64,000 nt of DNA from NCBI GenBank assembly GCA_902595125.1, contig CACJOY010000001.1, forward strand, positions 336,560-400,559. The letters run 5' to 3'. Source of the DNA: an uncultured Pelagibacteraceae bacterium. GTDB lineage: Bacteria; Pseudomonadota; Alphaproteobacteria; Pelagibacterales; Pelagibacteraceae. Positions within the stretch are counted from its first letter, which is position 1; each line of letters begins with the position of its first letter. The position numbers and the translations under genes were made by a program. Shown one piece after another: positions 9,300-18,023 of the stretch. The notes under the pieces were generated by a model. It saw nothing but the letters and a program-made list of their open reading frames with translations. It did no database searches and had not been told where the DNA came from.

Positions 9300-9308
9300 T
9301 TAATTGAC
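9300..9308. promoter_or_regulatory. Direct repeat TTAATTGAC in the xsc/suyA divergent promoter
   Basis: The 113-bp gap between xsc and suyA holds TTAATTGAC at 9300-9308. An identical copy lies at 9249-9257, overlapping the xsc start codon. The second copy is followed by GCGATTAAT, forming a loose dyad. Because the gap must carry promoters for two sulfite-releasing enzymes, a shared regulator site is possible. In AT-rich DNA a 9-mer repeat is weak evidence, and I see no clean -35/-10 pair. Confidence 0.25.
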
Positions 9309-9362
9309 GCGATTAATATATAAGATTTCTCAAAATTCAAACAAACAATTCGACACTATTTT

Positions 9363-9647
9363 ATGGCTACTGACATAATAATCCACGATAAAAAGGACAA
9401 TGTTGGGGTAGTTGTAATTGAAAAAATAACCCCAAAACAGGACTGTAAATGCTGGATTATGGAAGATGATAGCTCTACAGATATTCAATCAATAAACGAA
9501 ATACCTTTAGGCCACAAGATTGCAATGGTTGATCTAAAAGAAGGCGATACAATCTTAAAATACGGCCATGATATTGGCAAGGTTGTGAAATCAATTAAAA
9601 AAGGTGAACATGTTCATGTTCATAACGTAAAAACTAAGAAGTGGTAA
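9363..9647 (+). CDS. suyA: (2R)-sulfolactate sulfo-lyase small subunit
   Basis: A 94-aa SAF-domain protein of the UxaA N-terminal family. In sulfolactate sulfo-lyase this small subunit pairs with SuyB to split (R)-3-sulfolactate into pyruvate and sulfite. The internal sequence [22 protein letters not shown] with [17 protein letters not shown] is the usual SAF-domain pattern; the last HVHVHN is strongly conserved in UxaA/SuyA/GarD small subunits. The sequence alone cannot exclude altronate or another sugar-acid dehydratase. The neighbours xsc, a YeiH exporter and aprBA favour sulfolactate. Its stop overlaps the suyB start by 7 nt. Confidence 0.82.
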   Translation: MATDIIIHDKKDNVGVVVIEKITPKQDCKCWIMEDDSSTDIQSINEIPLGHKIAMVDLKEGDTILKYGHDIGKVVKSIKKGEHVHVHNVKTKKW

Positions 9648-10816
9648 AAATGGAGATTCCAAAAAGTTTTTTAGGATATAAAAGAGAAAATAACAGAGCT
9701 GGAACAAGAAACCACGTAATTATTTTACCAGTCGATGATATCTCAAACGCATGTGCTGAGTCAGTTGCAAATAATATTAAAGGAACTATTGCACTACCAC
9801 ACTCGTACGGCCGACTTCAATTTGGAGCTGATTTAGAGTTACATTTTAGAACAATGATTGGAACTGGAAGTAATCCAAATGTAGCGGCTGTAATTGTAGT
9901 TGGTATAGAGCCAAAATGGACTAAAAGAATTGTAGATGGAATAGCAAAAACTGGAAAGCCTGTAGAGGGTTTTCATATTGAGCGAACAGGTGATATAGGC
10001 ACTGTTATGAAAGCGTCAAAAAAAGCTCAAGAATTTGCTATGTGGGCTTCAGAAAAACAAAGAGAAGAATGTCCAATGAGTGATTTATGGATTTCAGTTA
10101 AATGTGGAGAGTCAGACACTACTTCAGGTCTTGCATCAAATCCAACAGTTGGAAATTTAATGGATAAACTTGAGCCACTTGGTGTTCATCTGTGTTTTGG
10201 TGAAACTTCAGAACTGACTGGAGCTGAAAAAGTTTGTGCAACAAGAGGTGCAACCAAAGAAGCTTCTGATAAATTTATGAAAACTTGGAGCGCCTACAAT
10301 GATTTTATTTTGAAAGAAGCAACAGATGATCTATCAGAAAGCCAGCCAACTGCTGGAAATATTGCGGGTGGTTTGACTACGATTGAAGAAAAAGCATTTG
10401 GTAATTTTCAAAAAATTGGTAATTGTAAATTTATTGATGTTTTGGAACCAGCAGAGGAACCAAAAAAAGGTAAGGGATTGTATTTTATGGATACTTCTTC
10501 AGCAGCAGCTGAGTGTGTGACACTTCAGGCTGCAGCAGGATTTAACATACACTTATTTCCAACAGGTCAAGGAAATATAGTTGGAAACCCTATTGAACCA
10601 GTTGTTAAATTAACAGCAAATCCATTAACTGTTAAAAGTATGGGGGAACATATTGATTGTGATGTATCAAAAATTCTCTCAAGGGAAATGAATTTATCAG
10701 AAGCAGGAGATAAACTTATTGAGACAACTCTAAGGGTAGCAAATGGAAGATTAACCTGCGCTGAAGCTTTGGGTCATAAAGAATTTGTAATGACTAAACT
10801 TTACAGAAGCGCGTAA
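9641..10816 (+). CDS. suyB: (2R)-sulfolactate sulfo-lyase large subunit
   Basis: A 391-aa UxaA-family large subunit. Early motifs are [19 protein letters not shown] and [11 protein letters not shown]; the middle contains [18 protein letters not shown] and [12 protein letters not shown], which bind the metal and substrate in this family. The C-terminal half has [18 protein letters not shown]. Length is normal for SuyB and shorter than UxaA proteins with a fused SAF domain, agreeing with a separate SuyA upstream. The reaction releases pyruvate and sulfite in the cytoplasm. The sulfite can be oxidised by AprBA, encoded nearby, or exported by YeiH or the TauE/SafE protein. A sugar-acid substrate is the main alternative. 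Confidence 0.82.
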   Translation: MVKMEIPKSFLGYKRENNRAGTRNHVIILPVDDISNACAESVANNIKGTIALPHSYGRLQFGADLELHFRTMIGTGSNPNVAAVIVVGIEPKWTKRIVDGIAKTGKPVEGFHIERTGDIGTVMKASKKAQEFAMWASEKQREECPMSDLWISVKCGESDTTSGLASNPTVGNLMDKLEPLGVHLCFGETSELTGAEKVCATRGATKEASDKFMKTWSAYNDFILKEATDDLSESQPTAGNIAGGLTTIEEKAFGNFQKIGNCKFIDVLEPAEEPKKGKGLYFMDTSSAAAECVTLQAAAGFNIHLFPTGQGNIVGNPIEPVVKLTANPLTVKSMGEHIDCDVSKILSREMNLSEAGDKLIETTLRVANGRLTCAEALGHKEFVMTKLYRSA

Positions 10817-10830
10817 TTATTTAATATAAA

Positions 10831-11898
10831 ATGCTGAATAAAAATTACCTGGTGTTTTTACCAGGTATAATCCTTGCATTTATTCTTTATTCTCTTTCTC
10901 AAGGTTTTAATAACATTATTGGAATTGAGCTTTTAGGATATAGCAAAAGTCCAATATCTACAGCGATGATAGCAATTATATTAGGTATTTTCTTTGGTAA
11001 TTTTTTCAAAATTCGGGATAGCTTTCAAAAAGGATTGGATTTTACTAGAGAATATATCTTAAAACTTGGAATAATCTGCTTAGGTATACAGTTAAAACCT
11101 TTTGAATTTTTAGATTTTGGAAAAATTGCGATACCATTAATTTTAATCTGTATAATAAGTGTTTTAATCGTCATTAAATTATTAATAAAAAAATTAAAAA
11201 TTCAAACTAGGATGGCTTACCTTATATCAATAGGCAGCACCGTTTGTGGAACTACAGCTATAATGGCAACAGCACCAGTAATAAAAGCGAGTAAAAATGA
11301 GGTCTCTTATGCAATTGCAAATATCACTTTATTTGGAATATTATCGATGTTGTTATACCCTTATTTTGCAAATTTTTATTTTGATGGAAACTCTCTATTT
11401 GCAGGCCTTTTTTTAGGAACTGCTATACACGAAACTTCTCAAGTTGCAGCGGCTGGTTTGATATATGATCAACAATTTAATAGTCCTGAAACATTAAATA
11501 TTGCAACGGTCACAAAACTTATAAGAAACACTTTTTTGATCGTAATGATTCCACTTTTTGCTTTTCTTTATAACAGAGGTCAGACTAAAGAAAAAAATTA
11601 TTCGATAATAAGTATTTTTCCTTATTTTGTTTTAGGTTTTATTGGGATGATAATTTTAAGAAATATCGGTGATGAAGTCTTCTCGACTAAGAATAATTGG
11701 ACTGAAGTAATAAATTTAATTGAAGATAGTTCTAAAATTTTCTTAACTATGGCTATGGCTGCAATAGGCTTGTCAACAAATCTAAAAGATATTAAAAATA
11801 TGGGTTATAAACCTTTTATTGTTGGATTTGCAGCAATGATAACTGTTGGAATTGTAAGTATTTTAACAATCGAGATGTATCTAAAATTATTTATTTAG
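10831..11898 (+). CDS. YeiH/UPF0324 family putative sulfate/sulfite exporter
   Basis: A 355-aa inner-membrane protein with about ten hydrophobic segments. The YeiH (UPF0324) landmarks are present: LGIICLGIQLKPFEF in the first third, GSTVCGTTAIMATAPVIKA in the middle, AIHETSQVAAAG, and the C-terminal IEDSSKIFLTMAMAAIGLSTNL. Members beside sulfonate-degradation genes are proposed to export sulfite or sulfate. It is 14 nt downstream of suyB and therefore probably in the same operon. Its stop overlaps by 8 nt the stop of the convergent TauE/SafE gene. Confidence 0.85.
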   Translation: MLNKNYLVFLPGIILAFILYSLSQGFNNIIGIELLGYSKSPISTAMIAIILGIFFGNFFKIRDSFQKGLDFTREYILKLGIICLGIQLKPFEFLDFGKIAIPLILICIISVLIVIKLLIKKLKIQTRMAYLISIGSTVCGTTAIMATAPVIKASKNEVSYAIANITLFGILSMLLYPYFANFYFDGNSLFAGLFLGTAIHETSQVAAAGLIYDQQFNSPETLNIATVTKLIRNTFLIVMIPLFAFLYNRGQTKEKNYSIISIFPYFVLGFIGMIILRNIGDEVFSTKNNWTEVINLIEDSSKIFLTMAMAAIGLSTNLKDIKNMGYKPFIVGFAAMITVGIVSILTIEMYLKLFI

Positions 11899-12985
11899 AT
11901 TGTTTTGCAGATTTAGCAAAATATTTTTTTCTAAACTTTGAAATTGATCTTCTAATAAATGCGGCAGCAATTCCCAAAACAACAGCGAATAGAATTGAAA
12001 ATAATCCATAAAAAAATGGCATATCTTCAGAGAATCCTTTTATAAATTTTGAAAAAAAATTTAAATCGGTAGATCCTACAGAACTAATACTCTTCTGTAT
12101 TTCTTCAGCAAAAAAAGTGTCGTAAGCTATTACTATCCCAACAATCAATAATAAAATTGCTAATAAAGCTTTTAATCCTGAACTGTCAATCTGTTCACCA
12201 AGTTTTTGGCCTATCTGCACTCCTACTATTGATCCTACTACTAGCATTACTACAAGCATCAAATCTATAGAACCATAGTTTATAGAATGAAGAAAAGTAA
12301 CTATAATACTTACAAAAATAGTTACAAACAAAGATGTACCTGGAACTAATTTTGTAGGCATTTTAATTATATAAATCATTGCTGGAACCAAAATAAAAGC
12401 ACCACCTATTCCCATTATTGCCGCTATAAAGCCAACAGCTAAACCAATTATGATAGGTGTAAAAATACTTTCATATAATTTAGATTTAGGAAATCTCATT
12501 CTAAATGGAAGTCCATGTATCCAGTAATGTACATGTAATTTTTTTCTTTCAACTACATTCTTTTTAGCCTTATCAATTTCACCCAGACTCTCGACAAGCA
12601 TTAATGTACCAATAATTGCAAGTATATACATGTAAGCTAAAGAAATAACGGTATCTATTTTTCCAATACCTTTGAAATAAGTAAATGTATAGATTCCTAA
12701 TGCGGTTCCTATTGAGCCACCAATTACAATCATAAAACCCATTTTATAATCCAAAGTATTTTTTAACCAATGAGTTGTGGACCCTGATACAGAAGTTGCT
12801 AGGATATTATTAGCTTCATTAGCAACTGCATATGCAGGAGGAACACCCATAAAAATTAAAAACGGTGTCATTAAAAAACCACCTCCAACACCAAAGAGGC
12901 CAGAAAGAACCCCGACTATTGCACTTAGTAAAAGTATTTCAACTGGATTGATAAAGACCTGAGCTATAGGTAAAAAAACTTCCAT
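11891..12985 (-). CDS. TauE/SafE (TSUP) family sulfite exporter candidate
   Basis: A 364-aa integral membrane protein of the TauE/SafE family (Pfam TauE), with two homologous halves. The first half has GVLSGLFGVGGGFLMTPFLIFMGVPP at about 24-49. The second has GFIAAIMGIGGAFILVPAMIYIIKMPTKLVPGTSLF. The extension to 364 residues includes an extra C-terminal helix followed by a basic tail. Family members export sulfite, sulfoacetate or other organosulfur anions. It lies at the end of the apr operon and converges on yeiH, so the island encodes two different exporter families beside sulfite-producing and sulfite-oxidising enzymes. The anion transported and its direction are inferred. Confidence 0.85.
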   Translation of the reverse strand: MEVFLPIAQVFINPVEILLLSAIVGVLSGLFGVGGGFLMTPFLIFMGVPPAYAVANEANNILATSVSGSTTHWLKNTLDYKMGFMIVIGGSIGTALGIYTFTYFKGIGKIDTVISLAYMYILAIIGTLMLVESLGEIDKAKKNVVERKKLHVHYWIHGLPFRMRFPKSKLYESIFTPIIIGLAVGFIAAIMGIGGAFILVPAMIYIIKMPTKLVPGTSLFVTIFVSIIVTFLHSINYGSIDLMLVVMLVVGSIVGVQIGQKLGEQIDSSGLKALLAILLLIVGIVIAYDTFFAEEIQKSISSVGSTDLNFFSKFIKGFSEDMPFFYGLFSILFAVVLGIAAAFIRRSISKFRKKYFAKSAKQSK

Positions 12986-13013
12986 GTAAAAATTAAAAAA
13001 CTTTAAAAATAAC

Positions 13014-13148
13014 TTATTTAAATGTTATAAAAGTTCCTACTAAGATGACACTCCAACAAGCAGCTATAGCTGAAAAAATTCCAGTTTTAATAAGTGTTGT
13101 CTTTTTTTCTACGAGTTTTTGAGGAATTTTTATATTTGGAAGATGCAT
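13014..13148 (-). CDS. 44-aa single-pass membrane protein in the apr operon
   Basis: A small open frame MHLPNIKIPQKLVEKK followed by a hydrophobic helix (residues 20-41) and a terminal TFITFK. It has 16 charged or polar N-terminal residues, then one transmembrane segment containing C31 and W32. It lies between the 117-aa unknown gene and the TauE/SafE gene, all in the same direction, 28 nt before the latter. I recognise no family. Its position suggests a small membrane partner of the exporter or of the APS reductase membrane protein, which is inference only. Confidence 0.55.
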   Translation of the reverse strand: MHLPNIKIPQKLVEKKTTLIKTGIFSAIAACWSVILVGTFITFK

Positions 13149-13214
13149 CTTACTTTCTCAATACACCCAGTGTAAAAATTGTCAAACTATAATTGAATTT
13201 TTTGAAAATTTTTT

Positions 13215-13568
13215 TTAATAAATTGTTGCCCCAAAAACCTTGATCTCACCATCCTCTACTCCTAAAACTAACCTACCCAAGAATTCTCCCGGAATTTTCT
13301 TATTTGTTTGCTTTATGAGCACTGTAATATGGTCTCCTCTTCTTAAAGTGCCAAAAGGTTCGTAAGTTTCATTCAAATTCGTGATAAGCTCATTATTTGC
13401 CCATTGTTTTCCCAGTTCTACTTCGTTAGCTCCAAAGAGCATCTGAGTTGAAAAATCTTTCGTAAAACCACCGTAATCTTTAAGATTTGATGATCTTACT
13501 AAGTTTTCCCAAAGAGGTTTGCCTATCGCAAATATTTCTTCATCATTTTTAGATAAAAAATCCATCAA
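13215..13568 (-). CDS. Unknown 117-aa protein downstream of aprA
   Basis: A soluble-looking protein without signal peptide or membrane helix. It starts MMDFLSKNDEEIFAIGKPLWENLVRS and ends in a beta-rich region (TLRRGDHITVLIKQ, FLGRLVLGVEDGEIKVFGATIY). It follows aprA by 21 nt on the same strand and precedes the 44-aa membrane gene. The N-terminal half, EIFAIGKPLWENLVRSSNLKDYGGFTKDF, looks helical, and the C-terminal half could be a small beta-barrel; the whole is reminiscent of an alpha+beta NTF2-size protein. I cannot name a family. Co-directional placement argues for a role with APS reductase. Confidence 0.7.
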   Translation of the reverse strand: MMDFLSKNDEEIFAIGKPLWENLVRSSNLKDYGGFTKDFSTQMLFGANEVELGKQWANNELITNLNETYEPFGTLRRGDHITVLIKQTNKKIPGEFLGRLVLGVEDGEIKVFGATIY

Positions 13569-13589
13569 TTTTAACTCTTAGACTTATTA

Positions 13590-15449
13590 TTAAGAGGCTT
13601 TCTTTTTCTCATTTTCATCCACAATGTGATACACGGGTACCTTTTCCATTGTAAATTTGCCAGTTTTAGGATCTCTTCTCGAAACGGTTAAACAATGCCA
13701 GTTATCATCATCCAGTTTCATATGATCTCCTCTGTAATAATATCCTGGCCAACGAGTTTCTTCTCTAAATAAGGTATGCTCTGTAACACACTGTGAGGTT
13801 AAAGCCCTATGTTTTAACTCCCAGGCTCTCATCAATTGATGATAATCCTCAGCACCTACTTTTTCTAAATCTTCTTCTAACCAAGCTAGTAATTCTAATC
13901 CTCTTTTAAGCATATTATCGTTAGTCATATAATTAGTTGCGATACCCCCAACATACTCATCCATTATTCTTTGAAGTCTTTGTAAACCTTGTATTGGTGA
14001 TATGTAGCTAGGAGAAACAGTTCCACCTGTAATTTCATTCTGAGCAACAGTGTAAGTCTCTAAAGGTTTATAAACTTTAATTTTAAAATCTTCACATTGT
14101 TTATCTGAAACAGAAATACCTTCAGCTTTTTTATCTTCTATATATTTTACAGCTGCTTTTGCTGCTAATCTACCTTCAGTAAATGAACCTGAAGAAAATT
14201 TATGTGCACTTCCACCTACAGTATCTCCAGCGCCAAATAATCCATCTATTGTTAACATTCTGTTATAGCCCCAGAAATATTCTGGAGGAGATAAATCTTC
14301 TGGTCCACTTACCCACGCTCCTGAACATGTTGCATGAGAACCCATAACATAAGGTTCGGAAGTTGTTAATTCGGGGTTTGTATATTTTGGATCAATATTT
14401 TGAGAAGCCCAAACAACCGCCTGACCAACTGTCATTCCTAAAAAGTTTTCCCAACCAACAGTCTCTAGATGTGGATCTTGAAAAGCTTCAGTGGTAACCA
14501 TCTGGATTGGTCCACCTCCTGCCATTGTTTCCTGAATGAATGCATGATTTCTTAAACATGTAGGAGTTGGATGATGATCGATATATTCTCCAACTAATTC
14601 TTTAGTTTGATCATACCATTTCTTTTCATAATTTTCACCATTTGCATTTTGTGTATAAGTTTTTAAATGTAAAAAATATGCTCCAACGGGACCATATCCA
14701 TCTTTAAATCTACACAAAACAATTCTATTTTCCATCTGAGTCATTTTTGCACCTGCAGCAATGGGTAATGCATAAGCTGAACCATTACTCCATGGAGCGT
14801 ACCAAGTTCTTCCCATTCCCTCACCAACTGCTCGAGGCTTAAAAATATGTGAAGCACCACCAGCTGCAACAATTACAGCTTTAGCTCTAAATACATGAAA
14901 ATCTCCAGTTCTCATGTTAAATCCAACTGCTCCACCAATTCTATTTTCCTGAGCTTCGTCCATCAATAAATGAGTAATCATTATTCTGTTGTAAATTTTA
15001 TCAGCAGATTTTTTTGCTGCTTCTGCAACAATTGGTTTATAACTTTCCCCGTGGATCATTATCTGCCACTTACCTTCTCTTAAATATCTTCCAGTTTTCT
15101 CATTTTTCATCATGGGCAAACCCCATTCGTCAAACATATGTACTGTGGAGTCAACGTGTCGAGCCATATCATATCCAAGATCTTCTCTAACCATTCCCAT
15201 CAAATCATTTCTAGCGTATCTAACATGATCCTCAGGTTGATTTTCATCCCATTGCATTCCCATATAACAGTTAATAGCATACAGGCCTTGAGCTACTGCA
15301 CCACTTCTATCTATATTGGCTTTTTCCACACAAACAATTTTTAAATCTCTGCCCCAGTGTCTAGCTTCAAAGGTAGCACCTGTACCAGCCATACCTCCGC
15401 CAACAACTAATACATCGCACTCTTCAAAATGTGTTTTGTGTTTGGCCAT
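13590..15449 (-). CDS. aprA: Adenylylsulfate reductase alpha subunit
   Basis: A 619-aa FAD flavoprotein of the fumarate-reductase superfamily. The FAD-binding motif VVGGGMAGTGATFEA lies at about 15-29. Typical AprA segments follow: MRTGDFHVFRAKAVIVAAGGASHIFKPR, MGRTWYAPWSNGSAYAL, and GLFGAGDTVGGSAHKFSSGSFTEGR. In aerobic sulfur oxidisers the enzyme runs in the oxidative direction, condensing sulfite with AMP to adenylylsulfate. Its start codon shares one base with the aprB stop. No ATP sulfurylase gene is in this window, so the final step to sulfate is encoded elsewhere or done by another enzyme. It would consume sulfite from Xsc and SuyAB. Confidence 0.96.
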   Translation of the reverse strand: MAKHKTHFEECDVLVVGGGMAGTGATFEARHWGRDLKIVCVEKANIDRSGAVAQGLYAINCYMGMQWDENQPEDHVRYARNDLMGMVREDLGYDMARHVDSTVHMFDEWGLPMMKNEKTGRYLREGKWQIMIHGESYKPIVAEAAKKSADKIYNRIMITHLLMDEAQENRIGGAVGFNMRTGDFHVFRAKAVIVAAGGASHIFKPRAVGEGMGRTWYAPWSNGSAYALPIAAGAKMTQMENRIVLCRFKDGYGPVGAYFLHLKTYTQNANGENYEKKWYDQTKELVGEYIDHHPTPTCLRNHAFIQETMAGGGPIQMVTTEAFQDPHLETVGWENFLGMTVGQAVVWASQNIDPKYTNPELTTSEPYVMGSHATCSGAWVSGPEDLSPPEYFWGYNRMLTIDGLFGAGDTVGGSAHKFSSGSFTEGRLAAKAAVKYIEDKKAEGISVSDKQCEDFKIKVYKPLETYTVAQNEITGGTVSPSYISPIQGLQRLQRIMDEYVGGIATNYMTNDNMLKRGLELLAWLEEDLEKVGAEDYHQLMRAWELKHRALTSQCVTEHTLFREETRWPGYYYRGDHMKLDDDNWHCLTVSRRDPKTGKFTMEKVPVYHIVDENEKKKAS

Positions 15450-15919
15450 TAATAATAAACTCCCTTTTTGAAAGAGTCTTTAGGCACTGAAGGTAATTCT
15501 CCATTAGTGTTTAATCCTTCAGGTTCTGTATAAAGTCTTTGTGAATTTATTTCACCTTGATTAGGTTTGTCTCCCTCAGCAAGCTTAGGGATAAATTTTC
15601 CCCATGGCTTAGTTGTAATTGGAGATACAAAATTCTTTTCTGTTCCATTTCTAAATTTAATTTTCCAAGAAATTGTTCCTTTTTCTTCTTCCCTTCTTAC
15701 TCTAACGCTATGACCCATTGGTGCAAAATCAGCGTAACCTCTCACATCGATTGCATGATTAGGACAAGCTTTAACACACGAGTAACATTCCCAGCAAAAA
15801 TTTGGTTCTATATTTTTTGCTCGTCTTATATTTTCATCTATATGCATAATGTCTGATGGACAAATATCTACACAATGTCCGCAGCCATCGCATCTAGTCA
15901 TATATACAAAAGTTGACAT
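15449..15919 (-). CDS. aprB: Adenylylsulfate reductase beta subunit (ferredoxin-like)
   Basis: A 156-aa iron-sulfur subunit with two 4Fe-4S motifs: CDGCGHCVDICP (C10, C13, C16, C20) and CWECYSCVKACP (C42, C45, C48, C52). The C-terminal tail, rich in prolines and aromatic residues, wraps around AprA in known structures. It passes electrons between AprA and the membrane partner AprM. It lies between aprM (30 nt upstream) and aprA (1-nt overlap), the order described for the aprMBA type of sulfur-oxidising bacteria and SAR11. Confidence 0.96.
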   Translation of the reverse strand: MSTFVYMTRCDGCGHCVDICPSDIMHIDENIRRAKNIEPNFCWECYSCVKACPNHAIDVRGYADFAPMGHSVRVRREEEKGTISWKIKFRNGTEKNFVSPITTKPWGKFIPKLAEGDKPNQGEINSQRLYTEPEGLNTNGELPSVPKDSFKKGVYY

Positions 15920-15949
15920 AATTAATTTTCTCCCTTTTTTAATAACATA

Positions 15950-16744
15950 TTAATAATGTTTTGGCTCTTCTCTTTTTATACCTAGGCCAAATTGCTCAGG
16001 TGCATCTGCAGGAGGTGGAAGATTATCTCTTGAACCATCTGCTTCTGCTAAATTTTTTTGTATTGCAGCTCCAGGTTTGTAAAACATATGTGCAAATTTT
16101 GACCAATATACACCACCAAATAAAATTAAATTCGCAGTTATGAATAGAATAAAAAATAAATATGCTAAACCGATTTGTCCACTAAATTGAGTATATGACC
16201 ACGCTAAACCAAAAGTTGCACATGCTAATAGTGCTAATACAAATAAATCAGCTTTAATAATTCTATACCACGGGTGTGCCTCAGCTGAAACATCAACTCT
16301 TAGGAAAAACCAAAACCAGTAACCTCCTAAACAAGTTAAAATTGCTCCCGTATGCCAGAGACTAGACCAAATTTCTGAATTAGATTTACCTGGACCTGTG
16401 TAACAAAAAACTAAAACAGCTGATGAAACCCAAAACAAAATTGTTCCATACATCCCAAGAACATGAGCAAGACGTCTTTTACCAAATCCAAGTTCAGAAG
16501 TTGTACCAATGTCGACAACAGTAGTTTTTGCTATAATTGATGTCTTTTCACCTATACCTAATTTTTTAGTAGCAGATAATTTTGCTTTTTTTGCATTATT
16601 AAAAAAGTAAGTAAGATTTTTATGATGAATCATTTGGATAATTGTACCAAGCACAATTAGAATTATCATTGCAACTATAAAGCCCTGCATTGCTATTGGG
16701 GTAATAGTTTCCGCTATAACAGAAAATGGGTTAGTACTAAACAT
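15950..16744 (-). CDS. aprM: Putative APS reductase membrane anchor
   Basis: A 264-aa membrane protein with hydrophobic segments near residues 15-37, 90-113, 130-149, 165-184 and 190-213. Histidines at the helix ends (HHKN, HVLGMYG, WHTGAI, HPWYRI) are possible haem ligands. The family is the putative membrane anchor AprM, found directly upstream of aprBA in sulfur oxidisers that lack Qmo. It is thought to move electrons from AprBA to the quinone pool. It is first in the operon and has a 104-bp upstream gap after the HIT gene, where the promoter should be. Function is inferred from neighbourhood and family. Confidence 0.88.
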   Translation of the reverse strand: MFSTNPFSVIAETITPIAMQGFIVAMIILIVLGTIIQMIHHKNLTYFFNNAKKAKLSATKKLGIGEKTSIIAKTTVVDIGTTSELGFGKRRLAHVLGMYGTILFWVSSAVLVFCYTGPGKSNSEIWSSLWHTGAILTCLGGYWFWFFLRVDVSAEAHPWYRIIKADLFVLALLACATFGLAWSYTQFSGQIGLAYLFFILFITANLILFGGVYWSKFAHMFYKPGAAIQKNLAEADGSRDNLPPPADAPEQFGLGIKREEPKHY

Positions 16745-16848
16745 ATCCGCCTTATGTTAAATTATTTTTGTCTAATTTTAAAGATATCTAGTCTACTTAA
16801 AAAAATAGTTCAACTGCAAACTCATCGCAATTAACCTTTAATAACAGG

Positions 16849-17247
16849 CTATTTTTTTCTCTTATAGTGTTGCTTATTAGGAATAACTGATCTTACTCCA
16901 CCTTGAGGATTCTCAACATCTCCTGACCTTCGAGGAATCAAGTGCAAGTGACAGTGTAAAATAGATTGGCCTGAAACCTTGCCTATATTTGTTCCAAGGT
17001 TAAATCCCTCTATATTTGGATCTTTTTTGATAACTTCATTTTTAACTTTCTTTACAAGATCATTACAAGCAACTAGCTCTTCATTAGTTAATTCAAAAAA
17101 ATCTTTTATATGTCGTTTGGGTATTATTAAGCAATGAAGTTTAGATACTGGATAAGTGTCATAACTAGCATAAGCTAATTCATTTTCAAAAGTGAAACCA
17201 CTTTCTTTAGTATTGCAAAATAAACACGGATTATTTGGATCTTTCAT
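16849..17247 (-). CDS. HIT-family nucleotide hydrolase
   Basis: A 132-aa histidine-triad protein with the motif LHCHLHLIPRR (H98, H100, H102) and the usual N-terminal C8-x-x-C11 and YDTYPVSKLHCLIIPKRH. Proteins of this kind hydrolyse adenosine nucleotide phosphoramidates or dinucleotides. The start shares one base with the stop of the class IV aminotransferase gene, so it is probably the last gene of the pab operon. There is no evident biochemical link to p-aminobenzoate synthesis, and the pairing may just be transcriptional packing. The stop is 104 bp upstream of aprM. Confidence 0.92.
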   Translation of the reverse strand: MKDPNNPCLFCNTKESGFTFENELAYASYDTYPVSKLHCLIIPKRHIKDFFELTNEELVACNDLVKKVKNEVIKKDPNIEGFNLGTNIGKVSGQSILHCHLHLIPRRSGDVENPQGGVRSVIPNKQHYKRKK

Positions 17248-18023
17248 TAATTATAATTATATAATTTACAATTTTTAACCGCTGAACGGTAATATTTAAG
17301 AAATATCTTGTAATGTTTTAATTTTTTTCTTTTCCAATTAATTTGTCTTATTGTTTTCACCGAAGTTACACCTTTTCCTGAACCAATTAACAATATTTCA
17401 TCAAATTTTTTTAATTCTTTTACCTTAATTTCTTTTTTAAAAATTTTCTTAACTCTTGATTTAAAAAATTTATATGTAACACCCTCATAATAATTTTTTT
17501 TTGGTGTAAAAATTTTATCATTTTTTATAAATAAAAGATTGGAAGTTCCTGTTTCAAGAAGTTTCTTATTAAAAACAAGACCTATATCTGATTTAGTATT
17601 ATCCATTTTAGACAGATGAGATAATATTTTTTTATATTTCAAGTTTTTAAATTCTGGTCTTTCTCTCTTAAGATTTACAAGTTTTAAATCAAAATTTAAT
17701 TTTGGGGTAAAACGTTTTCTTAGAGATATTGAGATAGTATTTTTATTAATAGCAACTCTAAGTAAATGATTATAATTTTTTTTTATAGATAAATTTTCTT
17801 TTAAAATTTTTAAAATATCTTTATTGATAGATTTTTTATTTATTTTATATTTTTTTAAAGATTTGAGAAGATTAGATAAATGGTTTTTAAAAAATAAAAT
17901 TTTAAATGGTTTGCCAAAAATCCACATGGTTGTAAAAATTCCGTGATCGCCCCATAGATCTTTAAAATCTATTTCTTGCAGATCTCTAAGACGATAAGAT
18001 TTTTTTAATGAGAAAGTTACCAT
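17247..18023 (-). CDS. pabC: Class IV aminotransferase (probable aminodeoxychorismate lyase)
   Basis: A 258-aa PLP enzyme of the branched-chain-aminotransferase fold (class IV). The LLETGTSNLLFIKNDKIFTP segment at about 155-175 is the phosphate-binding E-x-x-x-S-N pattern of this class, and the catalytic lysine should be one of those in the KYKKILSHLSK stretch just before it. The sequence is very lysine-rich and divergent. It directly follows pabA and pabB, so removal of pyruvate from aminodeoxychorismate to give p-aminobenzoate for folate is the most likely role. Its start overlaps the end of pabA by 38 nt. D-amino-acid or branched-chain transaminase activity is the alternative. Confidence 0.75.
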   Translation of the reverse strand: MVTFSLKKSYRLRDLQEIDFKDLWGDHGIFTTMWIFGKPFKILFFKNHLSNLLKSLKKYKINKKSINKDILKILKENLSIKKNYNHLLRVAINKNTISISLRKRFTPKLNFDLKLVNLKRERPEFKNLKYKKILSHLSKMDNTKSDIGLVFNKKLLETGTSNLLFIKNDKIFTPKKNYYEGVTYKFFKSRVKKIFKKEIKVKELKKFDEILLIGSGKGVTSVKTIRQINWKRKKLKHYKIFLKYYRSAVKNCKLYNYN

